Under the pieces are notes generated by a model. That model was not told the origin of the DNA. It did no database searches and saw only the letters and a program-made list of their open reading frames with translations. A stretch of DNA of 20,342 nt from SIG471 sp045638565. Lineage in GTDB: Bacteria; Bacillota; Clostridia; Oscillospirales; Butyricicoccaceae. Positions 6,601-14,200 of the stretch are shown piece after piece. The DNA is taken from positions 1 to 20,342 of the forward strand of contig JAZUBN010000087.1 of the NCBI GenBank assembly GCA_045638565.1, written 5' to 3'. Positions within the stretch are counted from its first letter, which is position 1, and the number at the start of each line of letters is the position of its first letter. Position numbers and translations under genes: made by a program.

Positions 6601-8049
6601 TTACTGGTCTTCGCCGAAATCACGGATATATGCTTCGGCCAGCTTTTCTGCCCAGTCGGAAACAGGCTCAAGCTTGCCTGTGAAGAAGCGGAGTGTCTTT
6701 GGCTCGTGTGTGAATCTCAGACCGCCGATGAGATGACGATGGTCATAGAGCCATTTTACTCTGTCGATGACATATTCTGTCTGTGAAAGGGTGAAAACTC
6801 TTCTTGGGAAGGCAAGACGAATCATTTCAACCGAAGCTATACGCTCACTGCCGTCAGGATTGCGTTCTTCAGACATAGTGCCGCGTTCCATACCACGGAT
6901 GCCGCCGCAAATGTAAAGGGCCGCTGCCAGCGCGCCTGCAGGATACTGTTCGGCAGGAATGTGGCTGACAAACTGACGGGCGTCAATATGGGCGCCAAGA
7001 CCGCCGCCCGGGGTGACAACAGGGATACCGAGATTATCCAGCTGAGTTACACAATGATTGATAAACTGAGGTCCTTGGGAAATTACGTCCATATCCATTG
7101 TTTCGTCAAAGCCGATGATGAGAGCTTCCATTTCCTTGACAGACATACCGCCGTATGTGAGGAAGCCTTCGAACATTGTGACAAGATCTTCCATCTCGTG
7201 GAAAAGCTTTTCGTCACGGACGAGAATACCGCCGCCGCGGGCAAAGCCAAACTTTCTTGCCGAGAAGTAAATAATATCAAAAAGGTCGGCAATCATACGT
7301 GTTATCTCGCGGATTGACTTATCCTTCATGGAATCTTCGCGTGTCTTTATAAAATAAAGATTGTCCTGAAGGAGAGATGCATCGAGAATGGTTGTGATGC
7401 CGTACTCACGGGCGATTTCTGTCGCCGCCTTCATATTTTCGTATGAAACAGGCTGTCCGCCTATGAGATTTGTGCCTGCTTCAAGGCGGAGATAGGAAAT
7501 GTTTTCCACGCCTTCCTTTTCGATGCAGGCACGGAGCTTGCTGAGATCGATATCACCCTTGAAAGGCAGATCGCTTTTTGGGATAAGACCCTCATCCTTG
7601 ATAAGTTCTTCAACTCTGCCGCCAAGGCGTGTTACATGGGCTTTGGATGTTGTGAAGTGGTAATTCATAATGGCGACAGAGTCTGGCTTTACGAAATGCT
7701 GGGCGATGATGTGCTCACAGGCTCTGCCCTGATGGGCGGGAAGAAGATTGCCTATGCCGAAAATCTCCTCCAGCTTGTCACGCATACGGTAGAATGTCTC
7801 GCTTCCTGCATATGCATCGTCGGCACGGAGCATGGCAGACTGCATATTGTCGCTCATGGCGTTTACGCCCGAATCGGTGAGCATATCGAGAAAGATATCT
7901 CCGTTGTGGAGCATAAATGTATTGAAGCCGGCCTCCTTCATCTTTGCAAGGCGTTCCTTTATCGGCAGAAGTGTCAACTTCTGCACGATTTTCACCTTGT
8001 GCATTTCCATAGGTACTGTCGGTCTATTGTAAAATTTAATTGATGGCAT
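6601..8049 (-). CDS. Tyrosine phenol-lyase/tryptophanase-family PLP beta-eliminating lyase
   Basis: The 482-residue protein aligns along its length with the tyrosine phenol-lyase/tryptophanase family, which splits aromatic amino acids to pyruvate, ammonia and phenol or indole. The Schiff-base lysine is K266 (SARK); D223 should hold the pyridine nitrogen, N194 lies in TNLIGGQPVS, R416 should bind the substrate carboxylate, and Y80 and R109 (HQGR) are kept. MERG (387-390) and RFFTGKL resemble tyrosine phenol-lyase more than tryptophanase, which has His in the latter segment. The Arg that follows D223 by three in both characterised enzymes is Leu (L226), and the usual GGHA segment is GGGLGA, so the substrate may differ. 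AGGAGA lies 9 nt before the ATG. A LysR-type regulator diverges from it. Residue comparisons are from memory of the reference sequences. Confidence 0.8.
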   Translation of the reverse strand: MPSIKFYNRPTVPMEMHKVKIVQKLTLLPIKERLAKMKEAGFNTFMLHNGDIFLDMLTDSGVNAMSDNMQSAMLRADDAYAGSETFYRMRDKLEEIFGIGNLLPAHQGRACEHIIAQHFVKPDSVAIMNYHFTTSKAHVTRLGGRVEELIKDEGLIPKSDLPFKGDIDLSKLRACIEKEGVENISYLRLEAGTNLIGGQPVSYENMKAATEIAREYGITTILDASLLQDNLYFIKTREDSMKDKSIREITRMIADLFDIIYFSARKFGFARGGGILVRDEKLFHEMEDLVTMFEGFLTYGGMSVKEMEALIIGFDETMDMDVISQGPQFINHCVTQLDNLGIPVVTPGGGLGAHIDARQFVSHIPAEQYPAGALAAALYICGGIRGMERGTMSEERNPDGSERIASVEMIRLAFPRRVFTLSQTEYVIDRVKWLYDHRHLIGGLRFTHEPKTLRFFTGKLEPVSDWAEKLAEAYIRDFGEDQ

Positions 8050-8079
8050 AATTTTGTTCTCCTGGGTTGTTTATTGGAC

Positions 8080-8108
8080 TTGTCATCCGACGGGATTTAT
8101 TATATAAT
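8080..8108 (+). promoter_or_regulatory. Promoter of the LysR-type gene
   Basis: TTGTCA (8080-8085), a 17-nt spacer and TATAAT (8103-8108) point rightward. The start site would be near 8115, giving a leader of about 65 nt. The -10 hexamer shares two bases with the opposing -10 of the lyase promoter. Confidence 0.7.
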
Positions 8109-8127
8109 AGCTATGGCGATTAGTCAA
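8099..8127 (-). promoter_or_regulatory. Promoter of the lyase gene
   Basis: On the minus strand TTGACT (8127-8122), a 17-nt spacer and TATAAT (8104-8099) point leftward. The expected start site is near 8092, about 43 nt before the ATG. It interlocks with the rightward promoter through the palindrome ATTATATAAT (8099-8108). Confidence 0.75.
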
Positions 8128-8133
8128 ACGAAT
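8119..8133. promoter_or_regulatory. Candidate LysR-type binding site (T-N11-A)
   Basis: ATTAGTCAAACGAAT is an interrupted dyad with the T-N11-A spacing used by LysR-type regulators. It covers the -35 box of the lyase promoter and lies a few bases downstream of the regulator's own start site. That position fits autorepression. Function is inferred. Confidence 0.5.
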
Positions 8134-8179
8134 AGTTTTAATGCAAACCATCGATAAATTCGATTATACAGGAGTGCTT

Positions 8180-9073
8180 ATGGAAATACGAAATCTTATC
8201 ACATTTGTGCAGGTGGCAGAGCTTATGAGCTTTACAAAGGCGGCTCATGTGCTGGGGTATTCCCAGTCCACCGTATCATTCCAGATAAAACAGCTTGAAA
8301 CCGAGCTTGGATGTCTGCTTTTTGAGCGTATAAACCACACTATAACCCTGACTGACAGGGGCAGGGAAGTGCTGGAATATGCAGGGCACATCAGGGCTCT
8401 TTCGGAAAAATTCAATGAAAACTGGGGCGGAGAGCAGGAGATAAAGGGGCTTGTGCGAATAGTCAGCTCAGACTCTGTCTGCGAAGACTTCATAAAGCAT
8501 CACTATGCCGATTTCCACAACAGATATCCCGGAATATCCCTTAATTTCCAGACGGCAGATACCGAGGCTATGTTTGGAATGCTGGACAGAAATGAAGCCG
8601 ACCTTATGATGACGCTCGATGAGCACGTTTACGACAGCAATTATATTATAGCCCGTGAAGAAAGGGTGGCTATGAGCTTTGTCACAGGTATGAATTCCCC
8701 TTATGCAAAGGAGGGCAAAGCCGACATAGAGGAGATGTGCACAATGCCGTTTATACTGACAGAGCGTGGAATGGGTTACCGTAATTCCTTCGATGTGGCG
8801 GTGGCGAAGCTTTCGCTTGAGGTAAAGCCGATAGTGGAAACGGGGCGAACAGACCTTATTGTGAATATGCTTGAAAAGGGGATAGGAGTATCGTGGCTTC
8901 CCGAGTTTATCACCGACAAAATGGCAGCGGAAGGCAGACTGAGATACATAGATGTGCCGGGGACAGACGTCGATATATGGAAGCAGCTGATATATCACAG
9001 AAACAAATGGATGTCCAGAGCGCTGAAAGCCGTCATTGACTATATGTCGGAGTGCATATTTGGTGTAAAATAG
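8180..9073 (+). CDS. LysR-type transcriptional regulator
   Basis: The 297-residue protein has a standard LysR winged helix-turn-helix at about 1-60 (NLITFVQVAELMSFTKAAHVLGYSQ, split across two helices, then STVSFQIKQLETELG and LFERINHTITLTDRG). A linker helix and a two-lobed periplasmic-binding-like effector domain (about 88-297) follow. Length is typical. The ATG at 8180 is chosen over one 39 nt upstream because AGGAG lies 7 nt before it and the family's usual MEIRNL start is reproduced. It diverges from the lyase gene across 130 bp, the classic arrangement for a regulator and its target, so the coinducer is probably the lyase substrate or product. That link is inference. Confidence 0.92.
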   Translation: MEIRNLITFVQVAELMSFTKAAHVLGYSQSTVSFQIKQLETELGCLLFERINHTITLTDRGREVLEYAGHIRALSEKFNENWGGEQEIKGLVRIVSSDSVCEDFIKHHYADFHNRYPGISLNFQTADTEAMFGMLDRNEADLMMTLDEHVYDSNYIIAREERVAMSFVTGMNSPYAKEGKADIEEMCTMPFILTERGMGYRNSFDVAVAKLSLEVKPIVETGRTDLIVNMLEKGIGVSWLPEFITDKMAAEGRLRYIDVPGTDVDIWKQLIYHRNKWMSRALKAVIDYMSECIFGVK

Positions 9074-9158
9074 AAAAACGTATCGGAAATTTACACAAAA
9101 TGTGGTATGATGACATTGTCGAAAATTGACGAAATTTAATTATACTGAAAATTATTAC

Positions 9159-9187
9159 TTACATTTTTTATTACTCTGTGTTATAAT
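9159..9187 (+). promoter_or_regulatory. Promoter of the CarD-type gene
   Basis: TTACAT (9159-9164), a 17-nt spacer and TATAAT (9182-9187) precede the gene by about 90 nt. The leader would contain the inverted repeat CAGGCC/GGCCTG (9223-9228 and 9249-9254) between two direct copies of ATAAGAAGAAA (9201-9211 and 9257-9267). AT-rich sequence upstream could add stimulation. Confidence 0.65.
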
Positions 9188-9279
9188 AAAATCGTATACG
9201 ATAAGAAGAAACGACAGAAGCGCAGGCCAAGAAATATAAGTCTGGCAAGGCCTGAAATAAGAAGAAATGGACGGTAATT

Positions 9280-9774
9280 ATGTTTAACGAGGGCGATCTT
9301 ATAGTGTATGGCGCAAGCGGTGTGTGCCGCGTGGGCGAAACGATACAGCTTGAAGGCAAGGATTATCTCAAGCTTTATCCCGTATATCAGCGGGAGACTA
9401 TTTTCATGCCCCTTTTCAGTGATAAGGTGCGCGTGCGCTCTGTTATCACAAGGGAGGAAGCGGAAAATGTCATAACCGACGCTGCGGGGAGAGACGCTCT
9501 GCCTGTCTTTGAAAATAAGGTGCAGCTGCTCAATCAGAAGTATGAAAGTATCATAAAGACTTATCAGTGCAGCGAGCTGCTGTATCTCATTATGTCGATA
9601 CACAATAAGCGAATCGTCGCCGAACAGAAACGCCGTAAGCTCGGTCTTGTAGACGAAAGATATCTTAAAAGGGCGGAAGACCTGCTCTATGGAGAGTTTT
9701 CCATAGCTCTCGAAATCCCTCGTGAAAATGTGGCGCGATACATAAGAGAACGTTACGAAAATATGCATCATTAA
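9280..9774 (+). CDS. CarD/CdnL-type RNA polymerase-binding transcription factor
   Basis: The 164-residue protein begins MFNEGDLIVYGASGVCRV, the opening strands of the CarD RNA polymerase-interaction domain (about 1-60), including the YxxxGVCRV turn. A helical C-terminal domain follows (about 70-160) with many Lys and Arg residues (KRRKLGLVDERYLKRAEDLL). In characterised bacteria these proteins bind the polymerase beta subunit and stabilise open promoter complexes, often at rRNA genes. Length is typical. No clear Shine-Dalgarno sequence is present; only GGACGG lies upstream, so translation may be modest or influenced by the structured leader. The gene has its own promoter and terminator. Clostridia often carry several paralogues, so its target set cannot be inferred. 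Confidence 0.88.
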   Translation: MFNEGDLIVYGASGVCRVGETIQLEGKDYLKLYPVYQRETIFMPLFSDKVRVRSVITREEAENVITDAAGRDALPVFENKVQLLNQKYESIIKTYQCSELLYLIMSIHNKRIVAEQKRRKLGLVDERYLKRAEDLLYGEFSIALEIPRENVARYIRERYENMHH

Positions 9775-9778
9775 AATC

Positions 9779-9810
9779 AGCCTTCGCCTAAAAGCGGGGG
9801 CTTTTATTTT
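9779..9810 (+). terminator. Intrinsic terminator
   Basis: AGCCTTCGC (9779-9787) pairs with GCGGGGGCT (9794-9802), including two G-U pairs, and a T-rich run follows. Confidence 0.8.
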
Positions 9811-9889
9811 TGAAATCAATGTACAATATATAGTTCTATTAAAATCGTCAATAGTTTGACAATACATTTATTTGATTTTCTGCTAATGC

Positions 9890-9918
9890 TTGAAATGTAC
9901 GATTTATTGTGCTATGCT
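9890..9918 (+). promoter_or_regulatory. Promoter of the iron alcohol dehydrogenase gene
   Basis: TTGAAA (9890-9895), a 17-nt spacer and TATGCT (9913-9918) place the start site near 9925. Upstream, GTCAA-TAGT-TTGAC (9847-9860) is a short perfect inverted repeat of unknown role. Confidence 0.6.
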
Positions 9919-9926
9919 CAAAATGG

Positions 9927-9944
9927 TCGTTACCAAATTAACAA
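9927..9944. promoter_or_regulatory. Candidate Rex (NADH-sensing repressor) operator
   Basis: TCGTTACCAAATTAACAA matches 12 of the 14 fixed bases of the clostridial Rex consensus TTGTTAA-N4-TTAACAA, with the right half perfect. It spans about +2 to +20 of the predicted transcript, where a bound repressor would block elongation or promoter clearance. Rex is known to control fermentative alcohol dehydrogenase genes in Clostridia. No rex gene is in the window. Confidence 0.55.
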
Positions 9945-9964
9945 AAATACAAGGAGAAATTGAA

Positions 9965-11146
9965 ATGGCAAGATTTACATTACCAAGAGATATGTATTAC
10001 GGCAAGGATGCTCTTGAAAACCTCAAGAACCTCCAGGGCAAGAAGGCTATCGTTGTAACAGGCGGCAGCTCCATGAGAAAGGGCGGATTCCTTGATAAGG
10101 TTGAAGCATATCTTAAGGAAGCAGGTATGGAAGTTAAGTTCTTTGAAGGCGTTGAACCAGACCCATCTGTTGAAACAGTTATGAAGGGCGCAGCAGCTAT
10201 GACAGAGTTCCAGCCTGACTGGATCGTTGCAATCGGCGGCGGTTCCCCAATCGATGCTGCAAAGGCTATGTGGGCATTCTATGAATATCCGGAAACAACA
10301 TTCGAAACTCTCTGCACACCTTTCTCTTTCCCTAAGCTCCGCACAAAGGCTCGCTTCTGCGCTATCCCATCCACATCCGGCACAGCAACAGAAGTTACAG
10401 CTTTCGCTGTTATCACAGACTATTCCAAGGGTATCAAGTATCCTCTCGCTGACTACGAAATCACACCTGACGTTGCTATCGTAGACCCACAGCTCGTTGA
10501 AAAGCTCCCACCTGTTCAGGTTGCATACACAGGTATGGACGCTCTCACACACGCTGTTGAAGCTTATGTTTCCACAGCTAACAGCCCATTCACAGATCCT
10601 CTCGCAGTAAAGGCTGTTGAAATGGTTATCGATCATCTCCCACTTTCCTATAAGGGCGACCAGTGCTCCAGAGAACAGATGCACTACGCACAGTGCCTCG
10701 CAGGTCAGGCATTCACAAATGCTCTCCTCGGCATCGTTCATTCCATGGCTCACAAGACAGGCGCTGTATTCTCCACAGGCCACATTCCACACGGCTGTGC
10801 AAACGCTATCTACCTCCCATATGTTATCAAGTATAACGCACACGAACCTGAAGCTATGAGAAGATATGCTGACCTTGCAAGACGTATCGGTCTTTCCGGT
10901 CTCAGCGAAAAGGCTCTTGTAAATGCTCTCATCGAAAAGATTGACAACTTCAACGTGCTCCTCGGCATTCCTAAGACAATCAAGGAATTCGGCGTAAACG
11001 AAGAAGAATTCCTCGCAAAGCTTCCTGAAATCGCTGCAAACGCAGTTGGTGATGCTTGCACAGGCACAAATCCACGTGCTATCACTCCTGAACAGATGGA
11101 AAAGCTTTATAAGTGCACATTCTACGGCACAGAAGTAGATTTCTAA
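9965..11146 (+). CDS. Iron-containing alcohol dehydrogenase
   Basis: The 393-residue enzyme belongs to the group III iron alcohol dehydrogenases, reducing aldehydes to alcohols (or the reverse) with NAD(P)H in the cytoplasm. GGGSPIDAAKA (about 91-101) is the nucleotide-binding glycine motif. D192 and H196 in GMDALTHAVEA, with H259 (VHSMAH) and H276 (IPHG), match the metal ligands of the family. PSTSGTATEVT is also characteristic. AAGGAG lies 8 nt before the ATG at 9965, which rules out a longer reading beginning 75 nt upstream. Codon choice is extremely biased, so the enzyme is probably abundant and part of main fermentation. A candidate Rex site suggests redox control. Substrate (ethanol, butanol, 1,3-propanediol or other) cannot be decided. 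Confidence 0.93.
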   Translation: MARFTLPRDMYYGKDALENLKNLQGKKAIVVTGGSSMRKGGFLDKVEAYLKEAGMEVKFFEGVEPDPSVETVMKGAAAMTEFQPDWIVAIGGGSPIDAAKAMWAFYEYPETTFETLCTPFSFPKLRTKARFCAIPSTSGTATEVTAFAVITDYSKGIKYPLADYEITPDVAIVDPQLVEKLPPVQVAYTGMDALTHAVEAYVSTANSPFTDPLAVKAVEMVIDHLPLSYKGDQCSREQMHYAQCLAGQAFTNALLGIVHSMAHKTGAVFSTGHIPHGCANAIYLPYVIKYNAHEPEAMRRYADLARRIGLSGLSEKALVNALIEKIDNFNVLLGIPKTIKEFGVNEEEFLAKLPEIAANAVGDACTGTNPRAITPEQMEKLYKCTFYGTEVDF

Positions 11147-11179
11147 AATATATTTTTCATACACTTCTCTTCCCAGACG

Positions 11180-11209
11180 AAAAGCCTCACCTTTATGGTG
11201 GGGCTTTTT
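11180..11209 (+). terminator. Intrinsic terminator
   Basis: AAAAGCCTCACC pairs with GGTGGGGCTTTT around TTTAT, with one G-U pair and a T-run. It closes the alcohol dehydrogenase transcript. Confidence 0.9.
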
Positions 11210-11226
11210 GTATAATATTCAAAAAA

Positions 11227-11255
11227 TAAAACCGCCCTGAAAAGGACGGTTTTTC
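11227..11255 (-). terminator. Intrinsic terminator, minus strand
   Basis: On the minus strand AAACCGTCCT pairs with AGGGCGGTTT through one U-G pair, followed by Ts. On the plus strand the same position is a C-A mismatch, so the hairpin is better suited to the minus-strand gene that ends immediately beside it. Confidence 0.8.
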
Positions 11256-11471
11256 TTAAATATTCAAGTCAAAATCAGCCTGGGTGAACTCCTTTTTCCT
11301 GCGTCTGATACGCTTTGGAAACTCACGCTTGAGTGGGTCATACTTAAAACGTCTGCAGTGATACGCCCCGTCGACAGGACCATACTTGGAGCACAACACA
11401 TCCATATCGTCTATCTTGTGCGAATGAGTGCAGTATGCGCATCGCGGCTCTATTCCTTTTCCGTAAAGCAT
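11256..11471 (-). CDS. Small Cys-rich conserved protein of unknown function
   Basis: The 71-residue protein begins MLYGKGIEPRCAYCTHS and has four cysteines: a CAYC pair, then CSKYG and YHCRRFKYDPLKR. The arrangement suggests a small zinc ribbon or knuckle with a strongly basic C-terminal half (KRIRRRKK) that could touch nucleic acid. Similar proteins ending in CRKFKYDPLKR are familiar from many Clostridia, but I know no function. A perfect AGGAGGTGA lies 6 nt before the ATG at 11471, so this start is preferred to two upstream in-frame ATGs. It follows ylbJ by 65 nt on the same strand and may be co-transcribed with it. Confidence 0.8.
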   Translation of the reverse strand: MLYGKGIEPRCAYCTHSHKIDDMDVLCSKYGPVDGAYHCRRFKYDPLKREFPKRIRRRKKEFTQADFDLNI

Positions 11472-11536
11472 GAAGTTCACCTCCTTTGTCATCTGACCAC
11501 CGAGAAAATCAAAGATACAAGCACCATTGGCAATTT

Positions 11537-12733
11537 TCAAAGCGGTAGGTCATTATTCTTATTGTACCTCATTTTGTCGAAAAAAACAATAGAAAAATAG
11601 AGAATAAGGCATAAAACCATAAAAAATCCTGTTAAAATAAGGTTTCCACGCAAAAATCCTGCATACATCTCAGGGTCTAAGCCATAATAATATGAACAGC
11701 CGTAGCCAAATACACCCTGCGACAGAGGGAATAATCTGAAATAAATCCACAAAAGAGCCGATGACAGTCCGCCCTGTGTCAGTTTGGCTAAAAAGTAGCC
11801 TTTTGAAGCAAGTTTTGCTTTTGAAATAAAGATAAGAGCCTGGAAATGCACCGAAAGACCTGCCCAGCCAAGAAGAAATCCCGATGTTATCACAGAGTCA
11901 TGCGTACTTGCTCCCATAAGTGCGGTAATCCCGCCTGTAAGCTCAAAAACTCCTGTGATAATTCCGTTGAGCAGACCTTTTTCGGCTAAATAATCGCCGA
12001 AAACAGCTGTAATCAATGTGGAAATATTATTTATTATACCGCTTTTGTGCAGCACGGTTATGAATACTCCGAAAAAGATGACAAAGCCGCACACATTCAG
12101 CATAGCGCTCATCGCCCCTGTCACCGACGAAATAAAGGATGTCACGAAACCGAACTGCTCACGGGAAACCTTGTCTTTGTGGAGTGTCGGCAAGGTCGTC
12201 ATTTCAAACTGCTCACGGGAAAGTTTGTTTACGAGAAAACCCACAAGGACGGCCGAAAGTATGTGCGCCCCATACAAAACAACACCGAGCCTTACATTTC
12301 CCAGCAGACCTACACCGATAATGCCTAAAATAAAGGCAGGACCTGAATTATTGCAGAAAAGCAAAAGCCGCTGACATTCGCCATTGCTTATTCTGCCCTC
12401 TTCATAAAGCTGAACAGCCGACCGCACGCCTACGGGGTAACCGCCTGAAATACCCATAAGAAAGGCGGAAAATCCCTCGCCCGATATGCCGAAAAGAGCC
12501 TTTCCGACGGGGGCAAACACCTGAGCAAGTCTTTCTATCGCTCCCGAGCTTATCAGCATTGATGACACGACAAAGAATGGAAAAAGAGAGGGGAATACCC
12601 CGTTTATACACAGATTTATGCCGTTTACACACGATTGTGACGTGTCGGCAGGGAATAGTAATAATCCCATACCGAAGAAAACTATGCCTGTCAGCGTGAC
12701 AAAGGGCATTATTTTTTCAAATTTCAAGTTCAA
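11537..12733 (-). CDS. ylbJ: Sporulation integral membrane protein YlbJ
   Basis: The ~398-residue protein has about eight to ten hydrophobic segments and resembles YlbJ, a nucleoside-recognition (Gate) family membrane protein. INGVFPSLFPFFVVSSMLIS, MGISGGYPVGV and LLFCNNSGPAFILG are the recognisable stretches. In Bacillus, YlbJ is made in the mother cell under SigmaE and is needed for a proper spore cortex. I chose the TTG at 12733 because GAGGTGA lies 5 nt before it; GTG (12742) and ATG (12739) in the same frame are too close to that site. Length agrees with the family. It diverges from yqfC across about 70 bp, placing two mother-cell units back to back. Confidence 0.88.
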   Translation of the reverse strand: MNLKFEKIMPFVTLTGIVFFGMGLLLFPADTSQSCVNGINLCINGVFPSLFPFFVVSSMLISSGAIERLAQVFAPVGKALFGISGEGFSAFLMGISGGYPVGVRSAVQLYEEGRISNGECQRLLLFCNNSGPAFILGIIGVGLLGNVRLGVVLYGAHILSAVLVGFLVNKLSREQFEMTTLPTLHKDKVSREQFGFVTSFISSVTGAMSAMLNVCGFVIFFGVFITVLHKSGIINNISTLITAVFGDYLAEKGLLNGIITGVFELTGGITALMGASTHDSVITSGFLLGWAGLSVHFQALIFISKAKLASKGYFLAKLTQGGLSSALLWIYFRLFPLSQGVFGYGCSYYYGLDPEMYAGFLRGNLILTGFFMVLCLILYFSIVFFDKMRYNKNNDLPL

Positions 12734-12804
12734 TCTCATCACCTCATTGATTTATATGTGCTAAGAGGCTGAAAATTGCCATAAATATAGCTGAGGTGAT
12801 AAAA

Positions 12805-13047
12805 ATGGCAGATAATTTATTAAAGGATATGCTTTCGCCACGTGTGCAGCTATATGGACAGAACTGGGCTGTAATTGAGGGATTTAAGACTATAAAGCGG
12901 TTTGAACGGGAGAGAATTGTGCTTGGCTGTAAAAGATATGACATTGTACTGTGTGGTTTTGATATGGAGCTGAGAGAGAAAAGCCGCGGCTATATTGAGG
13001 TGCGCGGGACGATTTTATCTGTTGATGTGGAGGAAGTAAATGACTGA
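12805..13047 (+). CDS. yqfC: YabP/YqfC-family sporulation protein
   Basis: The 80-residue protein matches the YabP/YqfC fold, with LSPRVQLYGQNWAVIEGFKTIKRF and then a C-terminal stretch ending EVRGTILSVDVEEV. In Bacillus yqfC is in the SigmaE mother-cell regulon next to yqfD, and its molecular role is not established. GAGGTGA lies 5 nt before the ATG at 12805. The gene overlaps yqfD by 8 nt, indicating coupled translation, and opens a five-gene operon. No confident SigmaE promoter could be fitted in the short upstream gap. Confidence 0.9.
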   Translation: MADNLLKDMLSPRVQLYGQNWAVIEGFKTIKRFERERIVLGCKRYDIVLCGFDMELREKSRGYIEVRGTILSVDVEEVND

Positions 13048-14200
13048 TATAATAAAGCTTATCAGAAGCAGGATCACATTTACGATTCAGGGTCCTTTTG
13101 TGGAGAAGATACTGAATGAGCTTACCGAAGCCGAATACATTCTCCGCCTTGATGTCGACAGGGCAGAAACCTGCACCACCCTTAAGGAATACCGAAAAAT
13201 ACGTGACTTATGCCGAAAAAACGGCTATAAAACAAAGATAAAACGTAAAAGTGGCATAGCTTTCAGGACATATTTTCTGCGGCATCGCTATGGATTATTT
13301 ACAGGCTTCGGTCTGTTTCTTTTTACACTTTACATACTGACAAGCCGTATATGGACGCTGACTGTCACATCTGACCATGCCGATGAAGGGCGGATTTTCG
13401 AGATTGCAAGACAGTATGGCATTGAAGCGGGCGCGAAGAAATCCGACCTTGATATACCGGAAATAAGCCGTGAGATTATGAAAAACTATCCCGAATTACA
13501 GTATTTCAATGTGAATTTCCATGGATGCCACGGTGAGATAGTCGTAAAGCAGAGGGACAACAATAAACAGGTTGTGGATGAAAGCGCACACTGTGATATT
13601 GTGTCCGACAGGGACGGAATCGTTGATAAAATCATAGTTAAGGACGGTATGGCAGCGGTGAAAGAGGGGGATACTGTAATAAAGGGAGATACTCTCATCA
13701 ACGGGGTAATGAGCTATATGCTGGATGAGGAAACCGTGTATGAGCCGCTACACGCATCGGGGGAAATCACCCTTTCCACATGGCGCAGAAGATATGATGC
13801 CATACCAAAATATTTCGATTTTAAGTATTACACGGGCAGGGAGACCAAAAGATTTAAGTTTATTATAGGAAACCAAGGTTTTCCGCTATATTTCCTTGAA
13901 AAATCTCCTTATTTGTGTTATGATAAAAGTTATAGAATGAATTACTGTACCCTTTTTGGCGGAAACCGCCTTCCGATTGGCATAACCTGTGAAACTTTCA
14001 GGGAGGTGGAGTATAAAAAAGCCGTATACGAGGCTGATGACAGTGAGATTTTCAAAGAGATGCGTGAAAATCTGCTGTCGCAAAGCGGTGTTGTGGAAAT
14101 TGTATCCGACAGCCTCAGTATTACTGATAAAGGGCAATATTATCTGGCAAAATACGAGGCTCAGTGCCTTGAAAAAGCAGGAGTAGAAAAGTTAAAATGA
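13040..14200 (+). CDS. yqfD: Sporulation protein YqfD
   Basis: The 386-residue protein has a soluble N-terminal region (about 1-85) with a paired basic patch (KIKRKSG), one hydrophobic segment at about 91-108 (YGLFTGFGLFLFTLYILTS), and a large outer domain. That domain includes the duplicated VKDGMAAVKEGDTVIKGDTLI stretch, which has a biotinyl/lipoyl-like or barrel-sandwich look, as in YqfD and SpoIIIA-associated proteins. GGAGG lies 6 nt before the ATG, within yqfC. Members localise to the forespore-engulfing membrane, and mutants lose sporulation efficiency. The stop codon overlaps the phoH start as ATGA, so the two genes are translationally coupled. Confidence 0.9.
   Translation: MTDIIKLIRSRITFTIQGPFVEKILNELTEAEYILRLDVDRAETCTTLKEYRKIRDLCRKNGYKTKIKRKSGIAFRTYFLRHRYGLFTGFGLFLFTLYILTSRIWTLTVTSDHADEGRIFEIARQYGIEAGAKKSDLDIPEISREIMKNYPELQYFNVNFHGCHGEIVVKQRDNNKQVVDESAHCDIVSDRDGIVDKIIVKDGMAAVKEGDTVIKGDTLINGVMSYMLDEETVYEPLHASGEITLSTWRRRYDAIPKYFDFKYYTGRETKRFKFIIGNQGFPLYFLEKSPYLCYDKSYRMNYCTLFGGNRLPIGITCETFREVEYKKAVYEADDSEIFKEMRENLLSQSGVVEIVSDSLSITDKGQYYLAKYEAQCLEKAGVEKLK

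Noticed and set aside
12751..12779. SigmaE-like promoter on the minus strand for ylbJ (GCAATTT-N14-CATATAAA)
   Set aside because: Spacing fits SigmaE, but the predicted start site would fall on or inside the GAGGTGA ribosome binding site, so the fit is probably accidental.
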